Assembly (NCBI GenBank): GCA_016213845.1
Contig: JACQZN010000033.1
Coordinates: forward strand, 1-55,024
DNA length: 55,024 nt
DNA from: Candidatus Wallbacteria bacterium
Lineage (GTDB): Bacteria > Muiribacteriota > UBA6191 > JACPRK01
Direction: 5' to 3'
Under the pieces are notes generated by a model. That model was not told the DNA's origin, did no database searches, and was given only the letters and a program-made list of their open reading frames with translations. The translations under genes and the position numbers were made by a program. Below, piece after piece: positions 42,977 through 51,204 of the stretch (its first letter is position 1; each line of letters begins with the position of its first letter).

Positions 42977-45040
42977 GTGACGCGTCCTGCATTCTCGATG
43001 ACAACATCCACACGGCCCCGGTTTTCAACGGCCGTGAGCCGGATCGCACGTCTTTGGGAGCTGGCACGTACGATGGGTCCAGCCTGGTGCGCTTACCGGG
43101 CTTTCTACCAGTTCAAGCGCAGGGCTGGGCTGCTGCAGCGGGATTCTCCGGCGAAGCCATGGGAGCAATGGCCGTACCCGGGCGCGCAGGACGCGTCTCC
43201 GCCCACATCGAGTAGCCGCAGGCCGGGCATCTGGCTTTCGGAACCGGAGCGCGCGGTAGCCGAGGCCAAGGAGATCGAGCGCGGGGCTTTCCTGCTCTTC
43301 GGTCACCACTGGGTGGAGGCCGGCTGTCCGCCCGACTGGCACGTGAACCCCCTCACGGGCCGCCGCCTTCGGAGCGATCTCCACTGGAGCGCGCTCGAGG
43401 ATCTGGACTCTGCCCAGGGGGACATCAAGTACGTCTGGGAGCTGTCGCGCTTTCGCTGGGCCCTGGTTCTGGCGGCCGCGGACAGGCAGGACGGCGACCC
43501 GCGCTGGGGAGAGCTTTTCTGGCGGCTCTGGGAGGACTGGCGGGACCGGAACCCGCCGAATCTGGGCCCCAACTGGATGTGCGGCCAGGAAGTGGCCCTG
43601 CGTCTGATCGCATTGGTCCAGGCCTTTCACCAGTTCTCCGGCCACCGGGCCAGCACGGCTCGGCGAGTCGAATCGCTCCGCTCTGCGCTTGCAGTTCACG
43701 GGAGCCGCATCGAGGCGAACATCGACTACGCCATCTCCCAGTGCAACAATCACGGGATCAGCGAAGCCGCAGGGCTCCTGACGGCCGGCCTCGAGTGCGC
43801 CTGGCATCCGGACTCTACCCGCTGGGTGAGGCAGGGCTGCCGCGTGCTGGAAGAGGAGATCCTCCGCCAGTTCTACACGGACGGGTCCTATGTGCAGCAC
43901 TCACTTGTCTATGAGAGGCTCGCTCTGGAGGACTGCCTCTGGGCGCTCGAAGTCGCTGGCTGCCACGGGCTTGGCCTATCCCCCGTGATCTCGACTCGAC
44001 TGGAGCAGGCGTGCAGATTCCTGGAGCACCTCATCGAGCCCCAGACGGGCCACGTGCCCAACTACGGCGCCAACGACGGGAGCTATGTCTTCGGAGCTGC
44101 CGTGGCGGACCCGGCCGACTTCAGGCCGATCGTGAAAGCCTTGAAACGTGCACTCGGACTTCCGGACGGCGGAGGGCACGCCCGTGCCAGCGGCAGCGTA
44201 ACCGAACTCCGGAGGCGCACCCTCGTTGCCGCCGAGGGTGGATACTACTCTCTCCCAGGAACGACCAGCTGGGCGATGGTCCGCTGCCACTCGTATCGGC
44301 ACCGCCCCTCACAGGCGGACATGCTCCACCTGGATCTCTGGGTCGGTCGCAGGAACCTGCTTGCCGATTCCGGGACCTACAGCTACAACGCGCCAGCTCC
44401 CTGGGGCAGGTACTTTGCTTCCACCGCGGCCCACAACACTGTCGAGGTCGACGAGCAAGATCAGATGGAGAGAGGTCCCAGGTTCCTCTGGTTTCACTGG
44501 ACTCGCTCGCGAGTGCTCGAGTGCTCCACTTCTGCCGCATCGCCGGTTCAGATCTGGTCCGGGGAGCACGAGGGCTATTGCAGGCTCACCAATCCCGTTC
44601 GCCACAGGAGGCGCATCCTGCGATGCGGCGACCGGTGGTGCATCGTCGACGACCTCGCCGCAGAAGGCCGCCACCGGTTCGTATTGCGCTGGCACCTCGA
44701 CGACGACGACTGGATCCGGGACACGAATGGCGTGTTGGCCCAGGATTCCCGCTGGCGCCTCGAGCTGGCCTCCCCGGCAGACGCAGAGCTTCATGTCTAC
44801 CGGGGGCAAACGGTCCCCAGGCTCGAGGGTTGGAGCTCCAGATGCTACGGTGTCCGGCAGGAGAGGGCCGTTCTGCTAGCAACCGTCGACGCGCCTGGGC
44901 CGGTGCGCTTCATCACGTTCGTCTATCCCCTCGACGGGGCAGCGGCTCCGGAACTGGAGCTAGAGAGAGTCGTGTTTCCTGGGGAGGCCCCGCAACGGAT
45001 CGATTTGCTCCCTGCTCCGGATTCGAAACCGACCCAGTGA
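42977..45040 (+). CDS. Heparinase II/III-like polysaccharide lyase family protein
   Basis: The protein has 687 residues. An N-terminal basic stretch (RIARLWELARTMGPAWCAYRAFYQFKRRAG) precedes an alpha/alpha toroid with QCNNHGISEAAGLL, containing the family Asn-His, and SYVQHSLVYERLALE. The C-terminal beta-sandwich carries ANDGSY, LLADSGTYSYN and AAHNTVEVDEQDQ, with the second catalytic His. Members cut uronic-acid polymers by beta-elimination. No signal peptide is seen, as is common in members within polysaccharide synthesis loci, where the role is unclear (editing of intermediates or remodelling). The start is GTG 42977; the ATG at 42998 is an alternative. It pairs with the two-domain oxidoreductase at 51205 as often seen in such loci. 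Confidence 0.86.
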   Translation: MTRPAFSMTTSTRPRFSTAVSRIARLWELARTMGPAWCAYRAFYQFKRRAGLLQRDSPAKPWEQWPYPGAQDASPPTSSSRRPGIWLSEPERAVAEAKEIERGAFLLFGHHWVEAGCPPDWHVNPLTGRRLRSDLHWSALEDLDSAQGDIKYVWELSRFRWALVLAAADRQDGDPRWGELFWRLWEDWRDRNPPNLGPNWMCGQEVALRLIALVQAFHQFSGHRASTARRVESLRSALAVHGSRIEANIDYAISQCNNHGISEAAGLLTAGLECAWHPDSTRWVRQGCRVLEEEILRQFYTDGSYVQHSLVYERLALEDCLWALEVAGCHGLGLSPVISTRLEQACRFLEHLIEPQTGHVPNYGANDGSYVFGAAVADPADFRPIVKALKRALGLPDGGGHARASGSVTELRRRTLVAAEGGYYSLPGTTSWAMVRCHSYRHRPSQADMLHLDLWVGRRNLLADSGTYSYNAPAPWGRYFASTAAHNTVEVDEQDQMERGPRFLWFHWTRSRVLECSTSAASPVQIWSGEHEGYCRLTNPVRHRRRILRCGDRWCIVDDLAAEGRHRFVLRWHLDDDDWIRDTNGVLAQDSRWRLELASPADAELHVYRGQTVPRLEGWSSRCYGVRQERAVLLATVDAPGPVRFITFVYPLDGAAAPELELERVVFPGEAPQRIDLLPAPDSKPTQ

Positions 45041-45047
45041 GCTCGCC

Positions 45048-46337
45048 ATGAAGATTCTCGTCATCCACCAGTACTTTCTCTTTCAGGAAGGCGGCGGCGG
45101 CTCCCGATTCAACGAGTTGACCCGCTTCTGGAGCGAGGCCGGTCACGAGGTCACCGTGGTCGCCGGACAGGTCGAGCACGGAACGATGAAGCGGCCCGAG
45201 AGGTACGTGGGTCATTGGGTCAGGTCCGAGACAGTGGGCGCCGTGACCGTACATCGGTGCTATGTGCCGGAGGTGTACGGCCGGGGCTTCATTGGCCGCA
45301 TGATCGGTTTCTTCGTGTTCATGCTCAGCGCGGTATGGGCCGGAGCCCTTCACGCGGGCAGCGCTGAGGTCGTCGTGGCCACCTCGCCGCCGCTCATCGT
45401 GGCAGTTCCGGGGATCCTGCTTTCGTGGCTCAAGAGGTGTCCGCTCGTCTTCGAAGTAAGGGACCTGTGGCCCGAGAGCGCCATCGTGATGGGGGTTCTG
45501 AGTGAGGGCTCGCTCCTGGCGCGGCTCCTGTATCTCCTGGAGCGAGCGGTGTATCGCCTGGCCCAGAAAATCGTCGTGCTGACGCCCGCTTTCGGCACGG
45601 ACATCGTCTCGAGAGGACTGGCGCCGCACGAGAAGATCGAGTTGATCCCGAATGGCGCGGACCTGGATCTGTTCGAGCCTGGCCCCAGGCTGAATCCCGT
45701 TCGAGAGCGGTACGGCTGGGGCGACCGTTTCGTTGTGCTGTATGCCGGCGCCCATGGCCTGGCCAATCACCTCGTGCAGTTCCTGGAGGCTGCCGAGCTC
45801 CTGCGCCAGGACAAGGGCATCCTGCTCGTGACAGTCGGCGACGGCCCCGAACGGCAGCCGCTGGTCGAAGAGGCTCGCCGGCGGGGGCTCGAGAATTTCC
45901 AGGCTCTCGGTCCTGTGCCCAAGCGCGAGATGCCCGAGATTCTCCAGGCCATCGACGTGGGGGCGGCGATCCTGAAAAAAGCGGACACGTTCCGCACGGT
46001 GTACCCGAACAAGGTCTTCGACTACATGGCGTGCCAGAAGCCCACTTTGCTCGCCATCGACGGTGTGGCCAGGGAACTCGTGGTGGATTCGGCCCGGTCT
46101 GGAGTGTTCGTCGAGCCCGAGAACCCGGCCGAGATGGCCGCTCGGATCCGGGAACTGGCCAGCCGGCCCGACTGGTGTGCCGAGATGGCCGCCAACGGGC
46201 GAGAATTCGTCCAGGCAAACTACTCCCGCGCAAGCCTGGCCGCGAAGTACCTGAGGTTGTTGGGAACTTTGACGTCGCGCCCCGGGACGGGGCCCGCCGA
46301 GAGCTCGGGAGCGTGCCCCCCCTTCCGAGCCCCATGA
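45048..46337 (+). CDS. Glycosyltransferase family 4, WbuB-like
   Basis: The protein has 429 residues. It starts MKILVIHQYFLFQEGGGGSRFNELTRFW, close to the WbuB/fucosaminyl transferase group of GT4. GT-B features: VFEVRDLWPES, ERAVYRLAQKIVVLTPAF, IPNGADLDLFEP, VTVGDGPER and a late YPNKVFDYMACQKPTLLAI in place of the standard E-x7-E segment. The gene starts 7 bases after the heparinase-like gene and is convergent with wecC. WbuB enzymes transfer N-acetyl-fucosamine or related amino sugars, which would agree with a 4,6-dehydratase in the locus; specificity remains a guess. Confidence 0.9.
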   Translation: MKILVIHQYFLFQEGGGGSRFNELTRFWSEAGHEVTVVAGQVEHGTMKRPERYVGHWVRSETVGAVTVHRCYVPEVYGRGFIGRMIGFFVFMLSAVWAGALHAGSAEVVVATSPPLIVAVPGILLSWLKRCPLVFEVRDLWPESAIVMGVLSEGSLLARLLYLLERAVYRLAQKIVVLTPAFGTDIVSRGLAPHEKIELIPNGADLDLFEPGPRLNPVRERYGWGDRFVVLYAGAHGLANHLVQFLEAAELLRQDKGILLVTVGDGPERQPLVEEARRRGLENFQALGPVPKREMPEILQAIDVGAAILKKADTFRTVYPNKVFDYMACQKPTLLAIDGVARELVVDSARSGVFVEPENPAEMAARIRELASRPDWCAEMAANGREFVQANYSRASLAAKYLRLLGTLTSRPGTGPAESSGACPPFRAP

Positions 46338-46350
46338 GTGTCGGGGGTCC

Positions 46351-47595
46351 CTAGAACCGGTGCACGGTGAACCCTTCGGCTGCCCAGCGAGAGGCGTCCA
46401 GGCTGCCGCGCGTGTCGAGGACGTGCTTGGAGCGGACCACGGAGGCGATCTGCCTGGGGTCGAGGAACTTGAACTCGCTGTGGTCGGTCAGGATGACGAT
46501 GCAGTCCGTCGACTCCAGGGCCGGGATGAGCCCGTGAAGCTCGAAAGGCGAGCGCTTGACGTGAGGATCGTAGAGGCCTAGCCCGTACTCGGCCTGCTTG
46601 AGCAACTCCATCACGTGGATGGCGGGACTGTCTCGCACATCGTCCACGTCGGGCTTGTAGGTCAGGCCCAGGAGGCTGATCTTGCGCCCGGGCGGGTTCC
46701 CGACAATCTGGCGCAGGCGCTGGACGACCTGGGCTGGCCGGCCATCGTTCACTTCCCGGGCGGTTCGAATCAGCCGGCAGAGGTCCGGGCAGGCCTCCAC
46801 GAGGAACCAGGGATCGACCGGGATGCAGTGCCCTCCGACACCGGGACCGGGTGACAGAATCTTCACCCGAGGATGCCGGTTGGCCAGCCGAAAGACTTCG
46901 CGGGCATCGGCGCCCAGGTGGTTGCAGATCTCCGAGAACTCGTTGGCGAGGGCGATGTTCACGTCGCGGTACGTGTTCTCCATCAGCTTCGACAGTTCGG
47001 CCGTGGTCGAGTCCGTGACGGCGATGTTGCCCTCGACCACCTTCGAGTAGAGCTCTCGAGTGATCCGGCCCGAAGTCTCGTCGGTGGCGCCGATGATCCG
47101 GTCGTTCTGGATCAGCTCGCGCAGCACGTGCCCGGGCAACACGCGCTCGGGGCAGTAGGCGACGTGGAGGTTTTCACCGGCCTTCAAGCCGCTCTTTTCC
47201 AGGATCGGAATCAGGAAGTTCCGGGTGGTGCCGGGAGAGACCGTTGATTCGAGGACGACCAGATTTCCGGGCTTGAGAACGGAGATGAGGCTCTCGGCGG
47301 CGGACCGGATGGCGCCATCGTCCATGGTGTGGTCGGCGCGAACCGGGGTTGGTACGCAGATGATGAAGGCGTCGGCTTCCACCGGGCGGGCTTCGACCAC
47401 GAGGTTGCCGCTGGCGAGAGCAGCCGTTACGACCGTGTTGAGTCCGGCTTCCTCGATGTGGACGAAGCCGTCCTTGAGAGAGCGGACGACGTGGGGGCTG
47501 GTGTCCACTCCGGTCACCTTCAGGCCTGCGGTGGCGAAGAGACTGGCGGTCGGCAAACCGACGTACCCCAAACCCAGTATGCAGAGTGACTTCAT
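46351..47595 (-). CDS. wecC: UDP-N-acetyl-D-mannosamine dehydrogenase
   Basis: The protein has 414 residues. The nucleotide motif LGLGYVGLP opens the protein; AYCPERVLPG and the catalytic cysteine segment GPGVGGHCIPVDPWFL are those of WecC/WbpO-type enzymes rather than UDP-glucose dehydrogenase. It oxidises UDP-ManNAc to UDP-ManNAcA with two NAD+. Together with WecB (53465) it gives a complete route from UDP-GlcNAc to UDP-ManNAcA. It reads against its neighbours and has its own promoter on the minus strand. GAGGAGG precedes the ATG. A relative oxidising UDP-GlcNAc or UDP-GalNAc (WbpA or WbpO type) is the main alternative. Confidence 0.88.
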   Translation of the reverse strand: MKSLCILGLGYVGLPTASLFATAGLKVTGVDTSPHVVRSLKDGFVHIEEAGLNTVVTAALASGNLVVEARPVEADAFIICVPTPVRADHTMDDGAIRSAAESLISVLKPGNLVVLESTVSPGTTRNFLIPILEKSGLKAGENLHVAYCPERVLPGHVLRELIQNDRIIGATDETSGRITRELYSKVVEGNIAVTDSTTAELSKLMENTYRDVNIALANEFSEICNHLGADAREVFRLANRHPRVKILSPGPGVGGHCIPVDPWFLVEACPDLCRLIRTAREVNDGRPAQVVQRLRQIVGNPPGRKISLLGLTYKPDVDDVRDSPAIHVMELLKQAEYGLGLYDPHVKRSPFELHGLIPALESTDCIVILTDHSEFKFLDPRQIASVVRSKHVLDTRGSLDASRWAAEGFTVHRF

Positions 47596-47720
47596 GGACT
47601 TCGGTTCCTCCTCGCGCGGCAGGCCAGGGGCCGGCTCGTGGGCACTTCCCCCGACGGCGTTCGGGTCTCGACCGAACGGTCGGAACTGCCGGTCCCGGGC
47701 TGACTTCCGAGAGGTGCACG

Positions 47721-47749
47721 AGTATAAGAAGGTGGTCGGGCCGAGTCAA
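47721..47749 (-). promoter_or_regulatory. Sigma70-type promoter of wecC
   Basis: On the minus strand TTGACT (47749-47744), 17-base spacer, TATACT (47726-47721). Predicted start about 47714, leaving a leader of about 120 bases before the wecC ATG at 47595. Confidence 0.75.
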
Positions 47750-47778
47750 GCGCGGAACGGGGGTGACTGAGTGCGCGC

Positions 47779-47870
47779 GAAATGGAGGGACACACGACTC
47801 ATTTCCTGATGCGTCGTCGAACCGAGAGCTCAGGTGAATTCAGAAGACGAGTCGTTTGTCCCCGAGTTTC
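47779..47870. repeat. 92-bp inverted-repeat element, copy 2 (MITE/REP-like)
   Basis: Same length as the copy at 4040-4131. The left 30-base block from GGGACACACGACTC to GATGCGTCG is identical; the right end is more diverged (GACGAGTCGTTTGTCCCC), so the terminal inverted repeat is imperfect here. It lies between the wecC promoter and glycosyltransferase B. No target-site duplication is obvious. Confidence 0.78.
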
Positions 47871-47981
47871 TGCTGACGTTGACGGAGGGCGGATCGCGCG
47901 ACTAGACTCGTTGCCGGACCGGGCCCCCGGGAGACTGCCGGGATGGGCCGGGTCCTCCGGACGCGGGGGCATACTCCCGAG

Positions 47982-49001
47982 ATGAGCAAGCTATCCAGGA
48001 GCGCATGTTTCTATGCGCCCGTTCCCGACAAGAGCATCTTCCTCTACAACGAGTTCTACAACCAGGATAGGAGAGCTCTGACGGAGCTCGGCTTCGAGGT
48101 GACTCTCGAGAACTCGCTGGCGGGACTGGCTCGCTCCTACGATCTGTGGTTTGTCTGGTGGTGGTCCCGGGCGCTGCCCTGGGCCTTGCGGGCGCGGCTG
48201 GCCGGCCGGCCTTGCGTGGTCACGGGCGTGTTCGACCTTGACATGCCGCTGCCGCCGAGCGGGTACGCGTTTCGCCCGGCATGGCAACGGGCCCTGCTGC
48301 GAAGCGCCCTCGTCACGGCGAAGGCCAACGTGTTCGTCTCCCGCCTGGAGGCCGACGGCGTTGCGCGGGCCTTTCCCGTGACCCGGCCCGCCTGCGTCCC
48401 ACTCGGGATTGACGCGGAGCGCTATGTACCGGGAGGGGCGCCTCGCCAGCCCCTCCTCGCCACAATCGGGTGGATGGAGGGAGACAATCCCGTCCGCAAG
48501 GGCATGCCCGAGAGCATTCGCATCCTGGCGGGCTTGCGGCAGCGAATTCCGGGCGTGCGCCTTGTCATCGCCGGACACAAGGGTTCCGGTTATCCGGCGC
48601 TTCAGTCGCTGGCGGCGAACCTGGGCTGCGCCGATTCTGTCGAGTTTCCGGGCCGCATCGACACGCCCGAGAAGATTGCCCTGCTGCAGCGGGCATCCAT
48701 CTATCTGCAGCCTTCCATCTTCGAGGGATTCGGCGTTGCGGTCGCGGAGGCGATGAGCTGTGGAGTTCCTGTGCTCACCACCGGAGCAGGTGCTCTTCTC
48801 GAGCTCACGGGCGAGGCGGCCTTCATTCGAGGCCGAGAGGACATCGCCGGCTATGTCGACGACGCGCAGCGCCTGCTCGAATCTTCGCAGCTCTGGGAAG
48901 AGCGATCGCGCGCGGGCCGGCGACGCGTGCTAGACTTCTTCACCTACGAACGCCGGCGCGACGGCCTGCGCACTGTGCTCGAGGAACTTCGAGCGCTCTG
49001 A
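47982..49001 (+). CDS. Glycosyltransferase family 4, paralogue B
   Basis: The protein has 339 residues from the ATG at 47982, the same length as paralogue A (35492-36511), and is similar throughout (ACFYAPVPDKS, EVTLENSLAGL, ANVFVSR, IFEGFGVAVAEAMSCGVPVL). GT4 donor-site motifs are intact: RLVIAGHKGS, EFPGRIDTPEKIALLQRASIYLQPSIFEGFG and E-x7-E. The two genes lie in opposite orientation about 11.5 kb apart, so one arose by duplication. They probably act on related acceptors or donors, giving two similar linkages in the repeat unit. It begins about 110 bases after the inverted-repeat element. Confidence 0.9.
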   Translation: MSKLSRSACFYAPVPDKSIFLYNEFYNQDRRALTELGFEVTLENSLAGLARSYDLWFVWWWSRALPWALRARLAGRPCVVTGVFDLDMPLPPSGYAFRPAWQRALLRSALVTAKANVFVSRLEADGVARAFPVTRPACVPLGIDAERYVPGGAPRQPLLATIGWMEGDNPVRKGMPESIRILAGLRQRIPGVRLVIAGHKGSGYPALQSLAANLGCADSVEFPGRIDTPEKIALLQRASIYLQPSIFEGFGVAVAEAMSCGVPVLTTGAGALLELTGEAAFIRGREDIAGYVDDAQRLLESSQLWEERSRAGRRRVLDFFTYERRRDGLRTVLEELRAL

Positions 49002-49158
49002 GCCGAACCCGTGTCTGGCTTACAATCAACCGGAGTCAATTGCGCGTTTCAGGCGCTGGCGAAGGTTTCCTCGCTTAGAATCCAGGAAAGGCCACAGCCG
49101 CTCCCGTCCGCTCGATCGGGACGGACCAGCCGGCAGGGGCCGGAGATGTGACCAGGTC

Positions 49159-51078
49159 ATGTGCGGAATCACGGGCTACGTCGGATTGCATGATCCGTCG
49201 CTCCTGGGGGAGATGACGAAGGCCGTGGCACACCGCGGACCGGATTCGAGCGGCTGCTGGCATGATGCCTCGGACCGGGTCGGTCTGGGCCACCGGCGGC
49301 TTTCGATCATCGACCTGCGCCCCGAGGGGGACCAGCCGATGTGCAACGAGGATGGATCGGTCTGGGTCACCTTCAATGGCGAGATCTACAACTTCCAGGA
49401 GTTGCGGGCGGAGCTGGTTGCCCGGGGGCACGCCTTCAAGAGCCGCACCGACACCGAGGTGCTCGTGCATCTCTACGAAGACCTCGGCGAAGGTATGCTC
49501 GAGCGCCTTGACGGCATCTTCGCCTTTGGGCTCTGGGATCGACGAACGCAGAGACTTCTGCTCGCTCGGGACCCTCTCGGGGTGAAGCCGCTCTACTACG
49601 CGGAGACCTCCGAAGGCTTCTTCTTCGCCTCGGAGCTCAAGGCGTTGCTCTGCGCCAGGTCGGTTTCGCGCGACGTCGATTTCGACGCGATCCGCAGCTA
49701 CATGACGTTTCTGTGGGCACCCGGCTCGGCGACGATGCTGAAGTCCGTGCGCAAGCTCGAACCCGGTGAGGCCATGTGGGTGGAAGGCGGCCGGATCGTG
49801 CGGAGGTGGGCCTACTACGATATCCCCTACACCGGGGAGCTGGAGGACTGCACCGAGAGAGAGGCTGCTGACCGACTGGAGCAGCTCCTGGAGCGGGCAG
49901 TCCGCCGGCAGATGATGTCCGACGTGGAGGTCGGCGCGTTTCTCTCCGGGGGGCTCGACTCCAGCACCGTGGTGGCACTGATGCGGCGGCTGAATCCGGG
50001 GAGTCGGATTCGCGCCTACACCATGGTGAACTCGGAGTCGGATGGCGACGAGGGCTTTGTCCCCGACATCGACTATGCACGGCGGGTCGCCAAGCAGTTC
50101 AGTATCGAGCTGCGCGAGATCCGGGTCCAGGTCGACGTCCTCGACTTGCTGGACGAGATGGTCTATCTGCTGGACGAGCCGCTGGCCGATCCGGCGCCGC
50201 TGAACCTCCTTCTCATCTGCAGGCAAGCGCACGAGGATGGGATCAAGGTGCTGATGTCCGGGACGGGCGGCGACGACATTCTCGCCGGGTACCGGCGCCA
50301 TCTTTCGATTGTCCTGGAGCGTTGGTGGGGCTGGTTGCCCGGACCGGCCCTACGAGGGCTGGCGGCCTTCAGTCAACTGCTGCCGACGAAGCCGGCCTGG
50401 GCTCGTCGCTTCCGGCGCGTCTTCGAACATGCGCATCTGCCGCCGCAGGAGCGTCTCCTCACGTATCTGACCTGGGCCGAGGACCGACTCCTGCAGGGTC
50501 TCTTTGCCAAGGACGTCAACCCGGGCGCCAGCGAGTTCGATCCGCTGCGCCAATTGAGGAAGACGCTGGCGCGCATTCCTCGCGAAACCAACCCGCTGAA
50601 TCAGATGCTCTATCTGGATACGAAGCACTTCCTCCCCGACCACAATCTCAACTACACCGACAAGATGAGCATGGCGTCCGGGGTGGAAGTCCGCGTGCCG
50701 CTGCTGGACCTGGATCTGGTCCGATTCGCGACTCGGCTTCCTCCGGGCATGAAGATGAAGGGGCTGACGGGCAAGCACTTGCTGAGAGAGAGCATGCGAG
50801 CGACGCTTCCCAACGATGTGCTCACCCGCCCCAAGTCCGGATTCGGTGCTCCTCTCAGGAAGTGGATTCTCGAGGATCTGACCCCCAAAATCGAGGAGCT
50901 GCTCGGCAAGGAGTCTATCTCGCGCCGGGGCTGGTTCGATCCTGCTGCGGTGGCAGCGCTGGTCGACGCAAACCGCCGGCAGCTGGTCGATGCCTCCTAC
51001 CCGATCTTCTCCCTGATGTGCATCGAGACATGGGCCCGGCAGTTTCTCGATGCGCGCCGGGTCCCGCCATCGTCCTGA
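49159..51078 (+). CDS. asnB: AsnB-type glutamine amidotransferase in a polysaccharide locus
   Basis: The protein has 639 residues. Cys2 right after the initiator (MCGITGYVG) is the class II glutaminase nucleophile and decides the start. The glutaminase domain (about 1-210) contains NGEIYNFQELR and KSRTDTEVLVHLYED; the synthetase domain has the PP-loop SGGLDSST and DKMSMASGVEVRVPLLD. As asparagine synthetase it makes Asn from Asp and Gln with ATP. Homologues within glycan loci (WbpS-like) amidate uronic acids, and with WecB/WecC present, amidation of ManNAcA is a fair inference. The sequence alone cannot separate the two roles. Confidence 0.9.
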   Translation: MCGITGYVGLHDPSLLGEMTKAVAHRGPDSSGCWHDASDRVGLGHRRLSIIDLRPEGDQPMCNEDGSVWVTFNGEIYNFQELRAELVARGHAFKSRTDTEVLVHLYEDLGEGMLERLDGIFAFGLWDRRTQRLLLARDPLGVKPLYYAETSEGFFFASELKALLCARSVSRDVDFDAIRSYMTFLWAPGSATMLKSVRKLEPGEAMWVEGGRIVRRWAYYDIPYTGELEDCTEREAADRLEQLLERAVRRQMMSDVEVGAFLSGGLDSSTVVALMRRLNPGSRIRAYTMVNSESDGDEGFVPDIDYARRVAKQFSIELREIRVQVDVLDLLDEMVYLLDEPLADPAPLNLLLICRQAHEDGIKVLMSGTGGDDILAGYRRHLSIVLERWWGWLPGPALRGLAAFSQLLPTKPAWARRFRRVFEHAHLPPQERLLTYLTWAEDRLLQGLFAKDVNPGASEFDPLRQLRKTLARIPRETNPLNQMLYLDTKHFLPDHNLNYTDKMSMASGVEVRVPLLDLDLVRFATRLPPGMKMKGLTGKHLLRESMRATLPNDVLTRPKSGFGAPLRKWILEDLTPKIEELLGKESISRRGWFDPAAVAALVDANRRQLVDASYPIFSLMCIETWARQFLDARRVPPSS

Positions 51079-51204
51079 GGCAATGGGCGTCCCGCCTTCC
51101 AGGAAGGGCCTGTCGCTTCGAGTTGCCCGGACCCTGGCTTCGTGGTACTCTACGCAGCCTCGGCCGGGGTCCGCGGGTCCGCTGGTAGCGCCTGCCGGGG
51201 GATC

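Larger units (their letters stand above)
47596..47981. other. Divergent intergenic region wecC / glycosyltransferase B
   Basis: 386 bases holding the wecC promoter (47721-47749, minus strand) and the 92-bp inverted-repeat element (47779-47870). The last ~110 bases before the glycosyltransferase show no clear promoter. No small gene recognised. Confidence 0.55.

Noticed and set aside
49002..49158. Promoter before asnB
   Set aside because: TACAAT (49021) and TAGAAT (49076) are -10-like, but neither has an acceptable -35.
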